DNA from: Salinispirillum marinum
GTDB lineage: Bacteria; Pseudomonadota; Gammaproteobacteria; Pseudomonadales; Natronospirillaceae
DNA length: 64,000 nucleotides
NCBI RefSeq assembly: GCF_042651565.1
Contig: NZ_JBHSDF010000004.1
Strand: one strand, 5' to 3'
The translations under genes were made by a program, and so were the position numbers. Shown piece by piece: positions 1 to 6,836 of this stretch. The notes beneath the pieces were generated by a model. The model had not been told where the DNA came from. It made no database searches and was given only the letters and a program-made list of their open reading frames with translations. Every line of letters starts with the position of its first letter. Positions within the stretch are counted from its first letter, which is position 1.

Positions 1-269
1 AAAATCTTAGTTGGTTTATATACGCCAAAATAAACGAACATGAAAATCACTGGCACTAATTGATAGTAATTTGTACTACACCGCAGCACCCACAAAATGG
101 GAAACATAACCCCTAAAATTTGCCAGGCATTGATTAGAACTATTTTCTGAACTTTAGATCTATTGATAGTTTTAAATACAAATAACTCAAGTAAATACAA
201 AGCCATAGCCGTAGCTATAACACTCAATATAGTTAGCGAATCAAACCAAGTAAGAAAATTGGATATCAT
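1..269 (-). CDS. Cassette 6 membrane protein, 3' end outside window
   Basis: Open frame from an ATG at 269 running off the left edge (89 codons seen). It begins MISNFLTWFDSLTILSVIA and contains three hydrophobic stretches, at about residues 9-32, 44-61 and 70-85, so it is probably an integral membrane protein. It starts about 23 bases after the G^TT cut site of the preceding attC (286-344), the usual position for the gene of the next integron cassette. The DNA is AT-rich like the other cassettes. I do not recognise a family. Its own attC must lie left of the window. Confidence 0.55.
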   Translation of the reverse strand, partial: MISNFLTWFDSLTILSVIATAMALYLLELFVFKTINRSKVQKIVLINAWQILGVMFPILWVLRCSTNYYQLVPVIFMFVYFGVYKPTKI

Positions 270-285
270 CTAAATAATCCATAAG

Positions 286-344
286 CAATATAACGCCTCA
301 ATCAGCCGACGCGGCAGCGGTCGGCTGCATTGAATTGTTATGCG
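286..344 (-). repeat. attC site of cassette 5
   Basis: Read on the minus strand, the R'' site CGCATAAC is followed by an imperfect palindrome (arms around CAGCCGACCGCTGCCGCGTCGGCTG) and the R' site GCGTTATATTGC. The R'' site matches the first bases of cassette 5 (GTTATGCG at about 2057-2065), as expected when a cassette closes into a circle. The stop codon of the AIPR gene lies inside this site. Confidence 0.9.
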
Positions 345-2034
345 ACCTGTACGCTGCCAGCAAAAGCTCGGTCTCACTTTCTGACTTGTATTGCTTCTTG
401 CCAAGATCAAGACCTGATGACTCGAATATCTCCTGCGCCTTTTGGAATAGCGACAGTGCCCTACCCTCATCTACTAGAGTTTTCTTGAGCTCTTCACAAG
501 TAGATTCAATCTTATTGCTGTTGAAAGGCGGCAAGCTCTCACCAGCGGCAAGCAGTCTGACAATATACAGAAGATGAAACCGAGCTTTTTTATTTTCAGA
601 TTTCAGGCCGCCACTCCTAAAGAACTGTTCGATTCTGTAGTAAGATAGCGCACTAACATAATATGGTGAGTACTTATGCTCCTCATTAAATATTTGTCCG
701 GAAAAACGCTTAACGATGGTCCCGTAATATCCTGATACCAAGTGCGGAGAATTCAAGAACATTGACGCGAAAGACTTAATTTGTATTGGGATGGAGATCA
801 CCTGTGTCTTCTTGATGCCTGCGTCCGAATTGTACTGCTGAGATCGTCGTTCGTAGTACAACGGGAACACTTTTCTTTCCGCATTGTAATAGAGTTCGAG
901 TTTCTTCTGAAACATATTCAAAGCTTCGAGCTGCTCTGTTTTTACCTCCGTTTGGCTGTTGGTTGCCAGAGTGATTGCAGTCTTAATATCGTCATTATCT
1001 GTAACTACGATCTTGATCGGGACATAAACATCATCGATCCCCTCAATATTCTGACACTCATGCAGCACATGACTGGTTTGACACCCATTTACCACTTGAT
1101 AGTCTCTTATTGTGAACCTATTTGCTGCTGGCGTAAGTGCGGAAGCGACGATAGTGATACCATTATTTAACACGCAAAACAGATCGAACTTTTTGTCCTC
1201 TAAGGTGCCTTTGATCTTTTTGTTTACGACATTATTTCCTTGAAAGTCTCTGACATTGTCGTCAAAAATGCTATAGATAGTGCTATTCTCATCCTGTATT
1301 AGCTTGACGTACTCTTGAAAAGGTAAAACACCAAGATATGCCTCCTGCACACCTTCAATATCAGGCAAAGTTATGCGACTTTGAAAGTTGATCGTAGATG
1401 AAAGTTTGTTTTTCGTTTCATGAAACAATCTTTGTATTTCACTAGCGCCCAACGGCTCTATCGAAACCTCTTCGAACAGACCGATATTCTCGATCTCTGC
1501 CTTTCCGGAGCTGATTATCGCTTTTAGGTTCTGGTCGTTCTGCCATTTTCCTGTGCATACGTAATACAACCTACATACCGGTCTTCGGTTTATCATATAC
1601 GACGACATTGATATGGCCGATTCCCAAATGGCTTTCATCTTCCGGATTCTGTCGTTCTGAACCAGCTGAGGATCATCACTTAGGAAATCTTTCACTCCAT
1701 GAATGAAGCTACCTATCGAAGAACCGTCGAAGGATGATGAAGTTTTCGATTGTATGAATGTGACATCCGCATCTAAGTGTGATGTTGTGTCAACGACGTC
1801 GCGAAGCTCGTCTTCATCAATTATAATTCTGCCGTTTACAATTAAGGCAATCCCGTCTATCCCGCAATCCCCGCCTGATCCCGCATGAATGTCTTCAAGC
1901 TCGAAGCTTCCTCGGAACAACTTTGAGACAACGGAAAAGTTCGAGAAATGCTCAAACTTAGTCGCTTCGCTCACGTTCTCTATTTCATACTGGTGAGAGA
2001 ATGTGTCTATAAGCGATTTGGTAATTTTATCCAT
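298..2034 (-). CDS. Cassette 5: AIPR-family protein with PD-(D/E)XK-like N-terminus
   Basis: 578-aa protein. The middle part carries the AIPR (abortive infection phage resistance) family pattern: DNVRDFQGNNVVN, then NNGITI, then DYQVVNGCQTSHVL. The N-terminus has GID60G followed by Q95SK97, which fits a PD-(D/E)XK nuclease core of the QxK type; this assignment is inferred from pattern only. The start is ATG 2034 with GGAGA six bases upstream. A longer frame from 2082 would begin inside the preceding attC and is unlikely. The last ~16 codons (ending HNNSMQPTAAASAD) are translated from the cassette's own attC. AIPR proteins are linked to phage exclusion in other systems; the substrate here is unknown. 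Confidence 0.8.
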   Translation of the reverse strand: MDKITKSLIDTFSHQYEIENVSEATKFEHFSNFSVVSKLFRGSFELEDIHAGSGGDCGIDGIALIVNGRIIIDEDELRDVVDTTSHLDADVTFIQSKTSSSFDGSSIGSFIHGVKDFLSDDPQLVQNDRIRKMKAIWESAISMSSYMINRRPVCRLYYVCTGKWQNDQNLKAIISSGKAEIENIGLFEEVSIEPLGASEIQRLFHETKNKLSSTINFQSRITLPDIEGVQEAYLGVLPFQEYVKLIQDENSTIYSIFDDNVRDFQGNNVVNKKIKGTLEDKKFDLFCVLNNGITIVASALTPAANRFTIRDYQVVNGCQTSHVLHECQNIEGIDDVYVPIKIVVTDNDDIKTAITLATNSQTEVKTEQLEALNMFQKKLELYYNAERKVFPLYYERRSQQYNSDAGIKKTQVISIPIQIKSFASMFLNSPHLVSGYYGTIVKRFSGQIFNEEHKYSPYYVSALSYYRIEQFFRSGGLKSENKKARFHLLYIVRLLAAGESLPPFNSNKIESTCEELKKTLVDEGRALSLFQKAQEIFESSGLDLGKKQYKSESETELLLAAYRSHNNSMQPTAAASAD

Positions 2035-2056
2035 CTTAAGTCTCCAAAAACTATTT

Positions 2057-2104
2057 CCGCATAACGCCGCGCTCTGCGGCAAAGTTGGAGCGCAGCGGAA
2101 ACTT
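2057..2104 (-). repeat. attC of cassette 4, R' half (split by IS)
   Basis: On the minus strand this half ends GCGGCGTTATGCGG, giving the R' cut site G^TTATGCGG that starts cassette 5. It contains the palindromic segment around CTTTGCCGCAGAGCGCGGCG. The R'' half is at 3410-3436 on the other side of the IS3-family insertion. Confidence 0.75.
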
Positions 2105-2140
2105 TGTGATCTTGCCCCAATAAAACGGACGCCGGTTCAT

Positions 2141-3028
2141 TTATGCGGCTCTCTGCTCGTACTCTAGCGGGCTTTGGTAGCCAAGGCCAGAGTGTAGACG
2201 CCACGGGTTGTAGAAGTCGTTGATGTACTCTCGCACTGCGGCATGCAACCCATGATCGGTTTTATAAATATTGCCGTGTATTAATTCCGCTTTCAGTGAA
2301 TGAAAGAACGACTCCATATAACCGTTGTCCGTGCAGCAACCAGGGCGATTCATACTGCTAATGATACCGTGCCGCTTGAGTAGATTCTGTACCTCATGGG
2401 CTCCGTACTCAACGCCACGATCGGTATGGAAAATAAGCCCTTCCGGTGGTTGTCTTTGTTCAATAGCCTCGCGTAATACCAGCCGGGTCAGCATCGCGGT
2501 TTTCTCTTCACTGAGTCGCCAACTGATGATGTTACGCGAGTACTTGTCCATGACCACCGACAGATACCGCCATTTCTGGCCCACTTTGATGTAGGTCAAA
2601 TCGCCTACCCATTGTTGATTAATGGCTGTTGGCGCTGGCGAGCCGAGCAACAGATTCTTATGCGTGGCAAAGAACTTGGCGGTACCCGGTGAGCGTCGAT
2701 AAATTCGAGCGACACGCGCTTTCATACTGCCTTCACGCATCAAGCGGGCAACCCGCTTTCTGCTGATAGATTGCCCTTCGCGCTGCAGTGCTGAATGTAT
2801 CCGGGGCGAACCATAACGACCCTTGCTGGCAGAAAAGATCTCTGCGATACGCCGACGCAGTGCGTTGTTTTGGTGTTGTCGCTGACTGTCTGGTCGGTCT
2901 TTCCAATCATAGTAGCCGCTGTGCGACACCTTCAACCAACGGCACAGATAACGTACGCCATGAGTGGCACCGTGCCGGGCTATGAATCGGTATCTGTCTT
3001 GGGTGCTTCCGACAGAAACCGTTGCCAC
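2141..3028 (-). CDS. IS3-family transposase orfB (DDE catalytic domain)
   Basis: 295-aa frame with the rve/DDE integrase core. The first Asp is in WVGDLTYIKV, the second in FHTDRGVEYG, and the Glu in DNGYMESFFHSLKAE. HTH_21-like material precedes it. The frame opens at a GTG directly at the A6G slippery site (3028-3034), so it is most likely made as an OrfAB fusion by -1 frameshifting from orfA rather than from its own start. It ends with the family-typical YQSPLEYE. All three catalytic residues are present, so the element may be active. Confidence 0.9.
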   Translation of the reverse strand: MATVSVGSTQDRYRFIARHGATHGVRYLCRWLKVSHSGYYDWKDRPDSQRQHQNNALRRRIAEIFSASKGRYGSPRIHSALQREGQSISRKRVARLMREGSMKARVARIYRRSPGTAKFFATHKNLLLGSPAPTAINQQWVGDLTYIKVGQKWRYLSVVMDKYSRNIISWRLSEEKTAMLTRLVLREAIEQRQPPEGLIFHTDRGVEYGAHEVQNLLKRHGIISSMNRPGCCTDNGYMESFFHSLKAELIHGNIYKTDHGLHAAVREYINDFYNPWRLHSGLGYQSPLEYEQRAA

Positions 3029-3357
3029 TTTTTTAGGAGATCGTTCTCCAACTTGAGCTTGTCGTTTTCCTTGCGCAGCCGTTTCAGCTCCGGAGATTCA
3101 TCACTCGAAGACTCTTTCGGTTTGGCTTTTGTGGGTGCTTTGCGTGGCGATTTCGACACCGTTTTTTTGCTCCTTGAAGGACGTAATAGACCCTCTCGAT
3201 ATTCTTTGCGCCATCGTGACAGCATAAACGGATGAATGTCCATGGCGAGCGCAACGTCTTTAATCAGCACATCAGGATCAAACGTCATTTCGACGGACTT
3301 GCGCTTAAATTCCAAGCTGTACTGCTGTGTCTTCTTGGCTAAATTGGCCTTGGGCAT
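2980..3357 (-). CDS. IS3-family transposase orfA (HTH and leucine zipper)
   Basis: 125-aa protein. Residues ~10-55 form a helix-turn-helix of the HTH_8/transposase_8 type (QYSLEFKRKSVEM ... MLSRWRKEYREG). A basic, proline-rich linker follows, then a coiled coil (ELKRLRKENDKLKLENDLLKKW) that mediates multimerisation in this family. The codons CTA AAA AAG near the end form the A_AAA_AAG slippery heptamer at 3028-3034, and the downstream frame continues into orfB. The start ATG is at 3357. Confidence 0.9.
   Translation of the reverse strand: MPKANLAKKTQQYSLEFKRKSVEMTFDPDVLIKDVALAMDIHPFMLSRWRKEYREGLLRPSRSKKTVSKSPRKAPTKAKPKESSSDESPELKRLRKENDKLKLENDLLKKWQRFLSEAPKTDTDS
3028..3034 (-). promoter_or_regulatory. 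Programmed -1 frameshift site A_AAA_AAG
   Basis: Slippery heptamer in the orfA zero frame, placed exactly where orfB opens in the -1 frame. This is the established way IS3-family elements produce the OrfAB transposase. Confidence 0.8.
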
Positions 3358-3409
3358 GGTGCACCTCTTCAGTTTAAAGAGGCGTCCGTTTTAATGGGTC
3401 AAGTTCACA

Positions 3410-3436
3410 GTCCGGCAACATGCGATTGTTAGGAAT
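3410..3436 (-). repeat. attC of cassette 4, R'' half (split by IS)
   Basis: On the minus strand TTCCTAACAATCGC forms the R'' site directly at the stop codon of the ATPase gene. It is complementary to the first bases of cassette 4 (GTTAGGAATC at 5089-5098), which assigns it to that cassette. The site continues at 2057-2104 beyond the insertion sequence. Confidence 0.75.
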
Positions 3437-5078
3437 TTATTGTTGCACCCAGCTTCTCTTTGAATACGCTTATCTGTGCGAAGTCTTCTGGTTTAAAGTT
3501 TCGTTTTAGTGATCTCATTAGATCATCACCGTTTCTGCATCCAGCTTTTGGTGCAATTCTATTTAACAATTCTTTGCCCGGAATAAAATACAGAGCTCTA
3601 TCTATATTTTGTGATTCAACAGCCTCAGATATACTTGCCAACTCCTCATCCAAATATGCCTCCAATGTTTGAATGTCGCACACCTGAACAGCTTTCTGAA
3701 GTTCGCCATCAGACGCTTCTTTTAAGTGAGAAAGTAACTGCTCCTTGTTTTCTGAGTCTTTGACTACTCTTTTTCTGAGACTTACGCCAAGTGAGATCTT
3801 AGCTCTCGAAAATACTCGTTTTGCTGCTATTTCTAATTTCCCTTCATCGAGCATTGTAAGTATGAATGCTGAAACTTTCTCTGCGGTAAACTCTTCTTCT
3901 TGAGAGCCAATTCTCTCACCAATCTTTGAGATAACCTCTGGGATGCAAAGAAAAGACTCAGCCTCGTGAAACGGGAGGGGTAACACACCATCAGATTCTA
4001 GACTAGACATATAGTCGTCCGATCTAAAGTCTCGGTCTACAATTCCGACTAGAGCAATTTTTGTAGATATTTTTGACCAAAGGCCTGACTTTCCGACGAT
4101 ATCAGAGACATCAGCACAGCCTCCCCCTGGATATATTTCAATAGTGTTATCATCCAATAACCAGCGATAGAATATCGAATCAAATGATTTTTCATGCCCC
4201 TCAGTTACAACAACTTTATTTGTTGAAAGAATACCGGGAAGGCCACCTAAAAAGGCAGTTGCATCGGGCCGATCTATATCATCTAAGCTATCAATAAGTG
4301 TAATTTTTTCTGAATCGCTACTTAGGACGTAAATTCGATCGACGTTATCTCTAAGAGAGAAATTAATGCTATGTGTTGCGTATATAAATGTCTTTTCGGG
4401 AAACTCATTTTCTATTAATGTCCAAAGTCTCTCTGCAAGCTCTGGATGTAAATTTAGCTCTGGCTCATCAGCAATCACTACTTTGTGATTTTCATCGAGT
4501 TCGATTAGATCAGCGAGTATTGAAAATACTTGCTTCTCTCCGTCGGATAATCTTGACGGACCGTATTCAGCTCCGTTCTTTATCGCGCTTAATCGCCTTG
4601 CTTCATTGCTAAAATTTAAAGTTATTTGTGGAAATATTTCATTGAACAGTTCAAATAGCTTATCAAGAGGAGGTTGCTTACGCTTCGGATATTCGCCTTT
4701 CTGACCACCCTCCACCCATTTCTCAACATCATCAGAGTGTTGTGATTTAAGCTGGAGCCCCTTTTTCTCAAGCACCACTAGAGCATCAAATACTCTGTCT
4801 GCGAGAGAGTTAGCCCTTTTACCTTCGTATGCCTGCAAAGCCGATTCAAGTCGGTCATATTTCTGCACATTTCTGTGATCTAATTGCAGCACATCAGTGA
4901 TTTTTATTGTGCGCCCACCTTCGATATATACCGACTTTGCCCCAGGCAAAATGGTAGCTATATGTCCCTTGAGCTCCTGCAAAAACGTTGACTTTCCAGC
5001 ACCATTTGCGCCCAAAATCACATTCACACGACCAAAGTCAAATTCGTAATTATCGTATCTACTTGAAATGTGCTTCAT
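3429..5078 (-). CDS. Cassette 4: AAA ATPase fused to DUF4435-like domain (PARIS-like)
   Basis: 549-aa protein in two parts. Residues 1-~275 are an ABC/AAA15-type ATPase: Walker A GANGAGKST (23-31), signature LSDGEKQ (177-183), Walker B VVIADEPE (200-207), H-loop ATHS (234-237). Residues ~280-549 resemble DUF4435/TOPRIM-like nucleases, with TEGHEKSFD (292-300), GIVDRDF (345-351) and HEAES (371-375). In PARIS anti-phage systems an AAA15 ATPase (AriA) and a DUF4435 nuclease (AriB) work together, and fused forms are known. Calling this PARIS-like is inference from domain order. Overcoming-lysogenisation-defect (OLD) type ATPase-nucleases are the main alternative. The gene starts 10 bases after the cassette cut site region and no strong ribosome binding site is seen. 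Confidence 0.75.
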   Translation of the reverse strand: MKHISSRYDNYEFDFGRVNVILGANGAGKSTFLQELKGHIATILPGAKSVYIEGGRTIKITDVLQLDHRNVQKYDRLESALQAYEGKRANSLADRVFDALVVLEKKGLQLKSQHSDDVEKWVEGGQKGEYPKRKQPPLDKLFELFNEIFPQITLNFSNEARRLSAIKNGAEYGPSRLSDGEKQVFSILADLIELDENHKVVIADEPELNLHPELAERLWTLIENEFPEKTFIYATHSINFSLRDNVDRIYVLSSDSEKITLIDSLDDIDRPDATAFLGGLPGILSTNKVVVTEGHEKSFDSIFYRWLLDDNTIEIYPGGGCADVSDIVGKSGLWSKISTKIALVGIVDRDFRSDDYMSSLESDGVLPLPFHEAESFLCIPEVISKIGERIGSQEEEFTAEKVSAFILTMLDEGKLEIAAKRVFSRAKISLGVSLRKRVVKDSENKEQLLSHLKEASDGELQKAVQVCDIQTLEAYLDEELASISEAVESQNIDRALYFIPGKELLNRIAPKAGCRNGDDLMRSLKRNFKPEDFAQISVFKEKLGATINS

Positions 5079-5088
5079 GCCCTGCCTT

Positions 5089-5112
5089 GATTCCTAACAG
5101 TTTTATTAATGG
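5089..5112 (-). repeat. Deleted attC remnant between cassettes 3 and 4
   Basis: On the minus strand CCATTAAT is followed six bases later by GTTAGGAATC. CCATTAAT matches the R'' expected for cassette 3, which begins GTTAATGG. GTTAGGAA is the R' that starts cassette 4 and pairs with the R'' of cassette 4. The whole central palindrome that a working attC needs is missing, so this site is probably dead and cassettes 3 and 4 would move together. Confidence 0.65.
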
Positions 5113-5507
5113 TTTTCGAGCGGGAACAATGACTCCACTCTCTTGCTGATATTTTCAAGTTGCCCCGCTTCCAAAGCTAGAGTTGCTTCCAGCCTAAACG
5201 CACCTGACATCTTGACCATTTCAATTATGACTGTAATGCTACCCAGTGATGTAGCCGTTGCCGTGAGCGTGAACTCTCCGTCCAACGCCCCCCATATCTT
5301 CTCCCCTTTCCAGCCTTGCCAGTTGTCTGCCATGTCCCGAAAAAGAAGACTTGGCGGGCCGACAAAATAGGTTGTTGTATTAACTTCACCTGTAAAGGGA
5401 GCGCCAGTAACAGAGGCAACGAAATTTGAACCTTCCTCGTTGCCACCAGTGATCTTCAAAGAGAGCGTTGTGGCGTCGTCACATGACTTGATTTCAATCG
5501 CTTTCAT
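5106..5507 (-). CDS. Cassette 3: small DUF6228-like protein
   Basis: 133-aa soluble protein without signal peptide or membrane segment. It has a beta-rich N-terminus, then FRDMADNWQGWKGEKIWGAL, and a C-terminal segment EAGQLENISKRVESLF. This layout resembles DUF6228-family proteins, many of which sit near toxins or defence genes; the match is from memory and tentative. ATG 5507 lies 11 bases after the cassette cut site, with no room for a ribosome binding site of its own. It ends 27 bases before the ATPase gene and shares a cassette unit with it because the attC between them is deleted. Confidence 0.6.
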   Translation of the reverse strand: MKAIEIKSCDDATTLSLKITGGNEEGSNFVASVTGAPFTGEVNTTTYFVGPPSLLFRDMADNWQGWKGEKIWGALDGEFTLTATATSLGSITVIIEMVKMSGAFRLEATLALEAGQLENISKRVESLFPLENH

Positions 5508-5510
5508 AGA

Positions 5511-5569
5511 CCATTAACGCCGAAGCTCAGCCGCCGCTTTAGCGGTCGGCTGGAGCGCCTGGTTAGTTT
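5511..5569 (-). repeat. attC site of cassette 2
   Basis: Minus-strand R'' AACTAACC and R' GGCGTTAATGG enclose a palindrome (arms CAGCCGACCGC and GCGGCGGCTG with TAAA loop). R'' is complementary to the start of cassette 2 (GTTAGTTTC). It contains the stop codon of the cassette 2 gene. Confidence 0.9.
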
Positions 5570-6204
5570 TTGATCGGATTAAAGCTTTCATAATATCTTT
5601 GAATCTCAAGCCTTACTTCATGGGCTGCCGCCTGAAGGTCCTCAATACCAACCCCGTTGTTGATCATTACTCCGAGTACCTTATTGCTGAGAAGGCTTTT
5701 ATTGAGCTCAAACGAATCCCAGCCTTTACCCTTTGCAAGATCGTCTTGGTAGTCTTTGACGACAGTATGATATGCCTCGAATGTAGATGATATTCGCCGC
5801 TCCAGAATATCAACCAACTTTCCTCTAATTTTCGAAGGTATGAATGGATCTGATTTTATTCGTTCCAAAGATGCCATCATTTCTAATTGCTTCTGCGGCA
5901 ATGGTACCCCTGGAAATCCAGCTTTACCGGTCAAAATTTCGTGCTTGTTTTCGATAGCGTACTCATGAATCCGCTCTAAAACCTCATCCAAAGCTTTATT
6001 CTTTGACCAATGGTTAGCTGAAGAAAAATCGAATTCCTCCCAGATTTCATCAGACAGGTCCGAAAGTCGTTCCATAACCTTTTTCTGATACTCAGTGTTC
6101 ACCGAGTTCAATAGCCCATTCTTGGCTTTAACGAAGGTCAGAACGGCAATTATTGAAGCCGTAACGTAAAAACCAATCTGGAAAATTTTGAGGACCAAAT
6201 CCAT
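5563..6204 (-). CDS. Cassette 2: membrane-anchored protein of unknown function
   Basis: 213 aa. One N-terminal membrane helix (about residues 5-25, FQIGFYVTASIIAVLTFV) is followed by a mostly helical, charged cytoplasmic part with many Glu and Lys and heptad-like spacing. ATG 6204 is preceded by AAGGTGAG, an acceptable ribosome binding site. The stop codon lies in the attC. I recognise no family or motif. An anchored helical protein could be a membrane-acting effector in a defence cassette, but nothing in the sequence shows this. Confidence 0.65.
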   Translation of the reverse strand: MDLVLKIFQIGFYVTASIIAVLTFVKAKNGLLNSVNTEYQKKVMERLSDLSDEIWEEFDFSSANHWSKNKALDEVLERIHEYAIENKHEILTGKAGFPGVPLPQKQLEMMASLERIKSDPFIPSKIRGKLVDILERRISSTFEAYHTVVKDYQDDLAKGKGWDSFELNKSLLSNKVLGVMINNGVGIEDLQAAAHEVRLEIQRYYESFNPIKN

Positions 6205-6227
6205 ATCTCACCTTTTGACACCTTTCG

Positions 6228-6278
6228 AAACTAACGCCGCCGTCACGCGCTTGTCGCGTGCACGGCCTTGTTAAAGCC
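6228..6278 (-). repeat. attC site of cassette 1
   Basis: Minus-strand R'' GGCTTTAAC and R' GGCGTTAGTTTC enclose the palindrome GTGCACGCG-ACAA-GCGCGTGAC. R'' is complementary to GTTAAAGC at 6735-6742, which fixes the left boundary of the attI region and the start of cassette 1. The stop codon of cassette 1's gene is inside. Confidence 0.9.
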
Positions 6279-6732
6279 ATTCCTTTTCATTACTGATTAT
6301 AAGATCCCACAACTCTTTCAAGAGCGCTGCACTTGCTGGATAAAGCAACTTTGAAAACTCGATATACTCTTCGTCAAATGGCGCATTATGGCCGATAGCA
6401 AAATGTGACCTACCCATTAGAAGTTCTGGGCTTCTATGAGGAATATCACTGTGCGCGATCAACTTGTCTCTATACTCGATAGCCTGCTCATGGACTTCAC
6501 AAAATTCATTTGGAACATATTTTTTATCAAGACGCCACTTCCCTTTATCTCTATATCGGGATTCATTTCCAGAGAATGGCCGCGCGTAAGACACGATTGA
6601 TGCCTTTACAAGCACCACACGCATCCGGTCGCTAACTGCATGACTAAGCATCTCAAGAGATTTTACACACTCCTGAATGTCGCCAGCGCAAAGCCTATAA
6701 AATACGTATCTTTCTTCCGCCAATGAGTTCAT
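6271..6732 (-). CDS. Cassette 1: HEPN-like small protein
   Basis: 153 aa, all-helical in appearance. Residues 88-94 read RDKLIAH, which fits the R-(polar)-X4-6-H motif of HEPN ribonucleases common in toxin and defence proteins. This is a motif call only. The start is placed at ATG 6732 because the cassette begins at the G^TT cut (6742/6741), so an upstream in-frame ATG at 6759 would lie in attI. The ATG has no ribosome binding site of its own. It lies five bases after the stop of the leader ORF at 6738-6836, which suggests coupled translation. As the first cassette it should be the best expressed of the array. Confidence 0.65.
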   Translation of the reverse strand: MNSLAEERYVFYRLCAGDIQECVKSLEMLSHAVSDRMRVVLVKASIVSYARPFSGNESRYRDKGKWRLDKKYVPNEFCEVHEQAIEYRDKLIAHSDIPHRSPELLMGRSHFAIGHNAPFDEEYIEFSKLLYPASAALLKELWDLIISNEKEWL

Positions 6733-6737
6733 AAGCT

Positions 6738-6836
6738 TTAACAGTTTATTTCTGCGCATGCGCGTTTTTCTGGAAAGCCTAAAAAGCCGAACCCCTTGTA
6801 ACCCACTGTTTCAGTTAGTGTTTTCTGACTTTTCAT
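6738..6836 (-). CDS. Short leader ORF in attI (32 codons)
   Basis: ATG 6836 is preceded by TAGGAGAGG seven bases upstream, the strongest ribosome binding site in the integron. The peptide starts MKSQKTLTETVGYKGFGF and ends AEINC. Its stop TAA is created exactly across the attI/cassette cut (TG^T TAA) and is followed by five bases and the ATG of cassette 1. The layout parallels ORF-11 in attI1 of class 1 integrons, which boosts translation of first-cassette genes that lack a ribosome binding site. The function here is inferred. Confidence 0.5.
   Translation of the reverse strand: MKSQKTLTETVGYKGFGFLGFPEKRACAEINC

Larger units (their letters stand above)
2105..3409 (-). mobile_element. IS3-family insertion sequence (about 1305 bp)
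   Basis: The ends form an inverted repeat of about 29 bp: TGTGATCTTGCCCCAATAAA at the left and TGTGAACTTGACCCATTAAA (reverse complement) at the right, continuing ACGGACGCC in both, with three mismatches. Inside are overlapping orfA and orfB with a slippery A6G, which is the IS3-family layout. The exact outer boundary could be one or two bases different, since IS3-family ends usually read TGA...TCA. No target duplication is visible (left flank ...GGAAACTT, right flank GTCCGGCA). The element interrupts the attC of cassette 4. Confidence 0.85.

Noticed and set aside
2035..2082. Longer start for the AIPR gene at 2082
   Set aside because: The extra 16 codons lie in the attC of the preceding cassette; ATG 2034 has a proper GGAGA site.
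2100..3415. Target-site duplication around the IS3-family element
   Set aside because: The flanks GGAAACTT and GTCCGGCA share no 3-5 bp direct repeat in any of the plausible end definitions.
6733..6759. Upstream ATG 6759 for the cassette 1 gene
   Set aside because: It lies on the attI side of the cut site, in the palindrome GCGCATGCGC, with no ribosome binding site.
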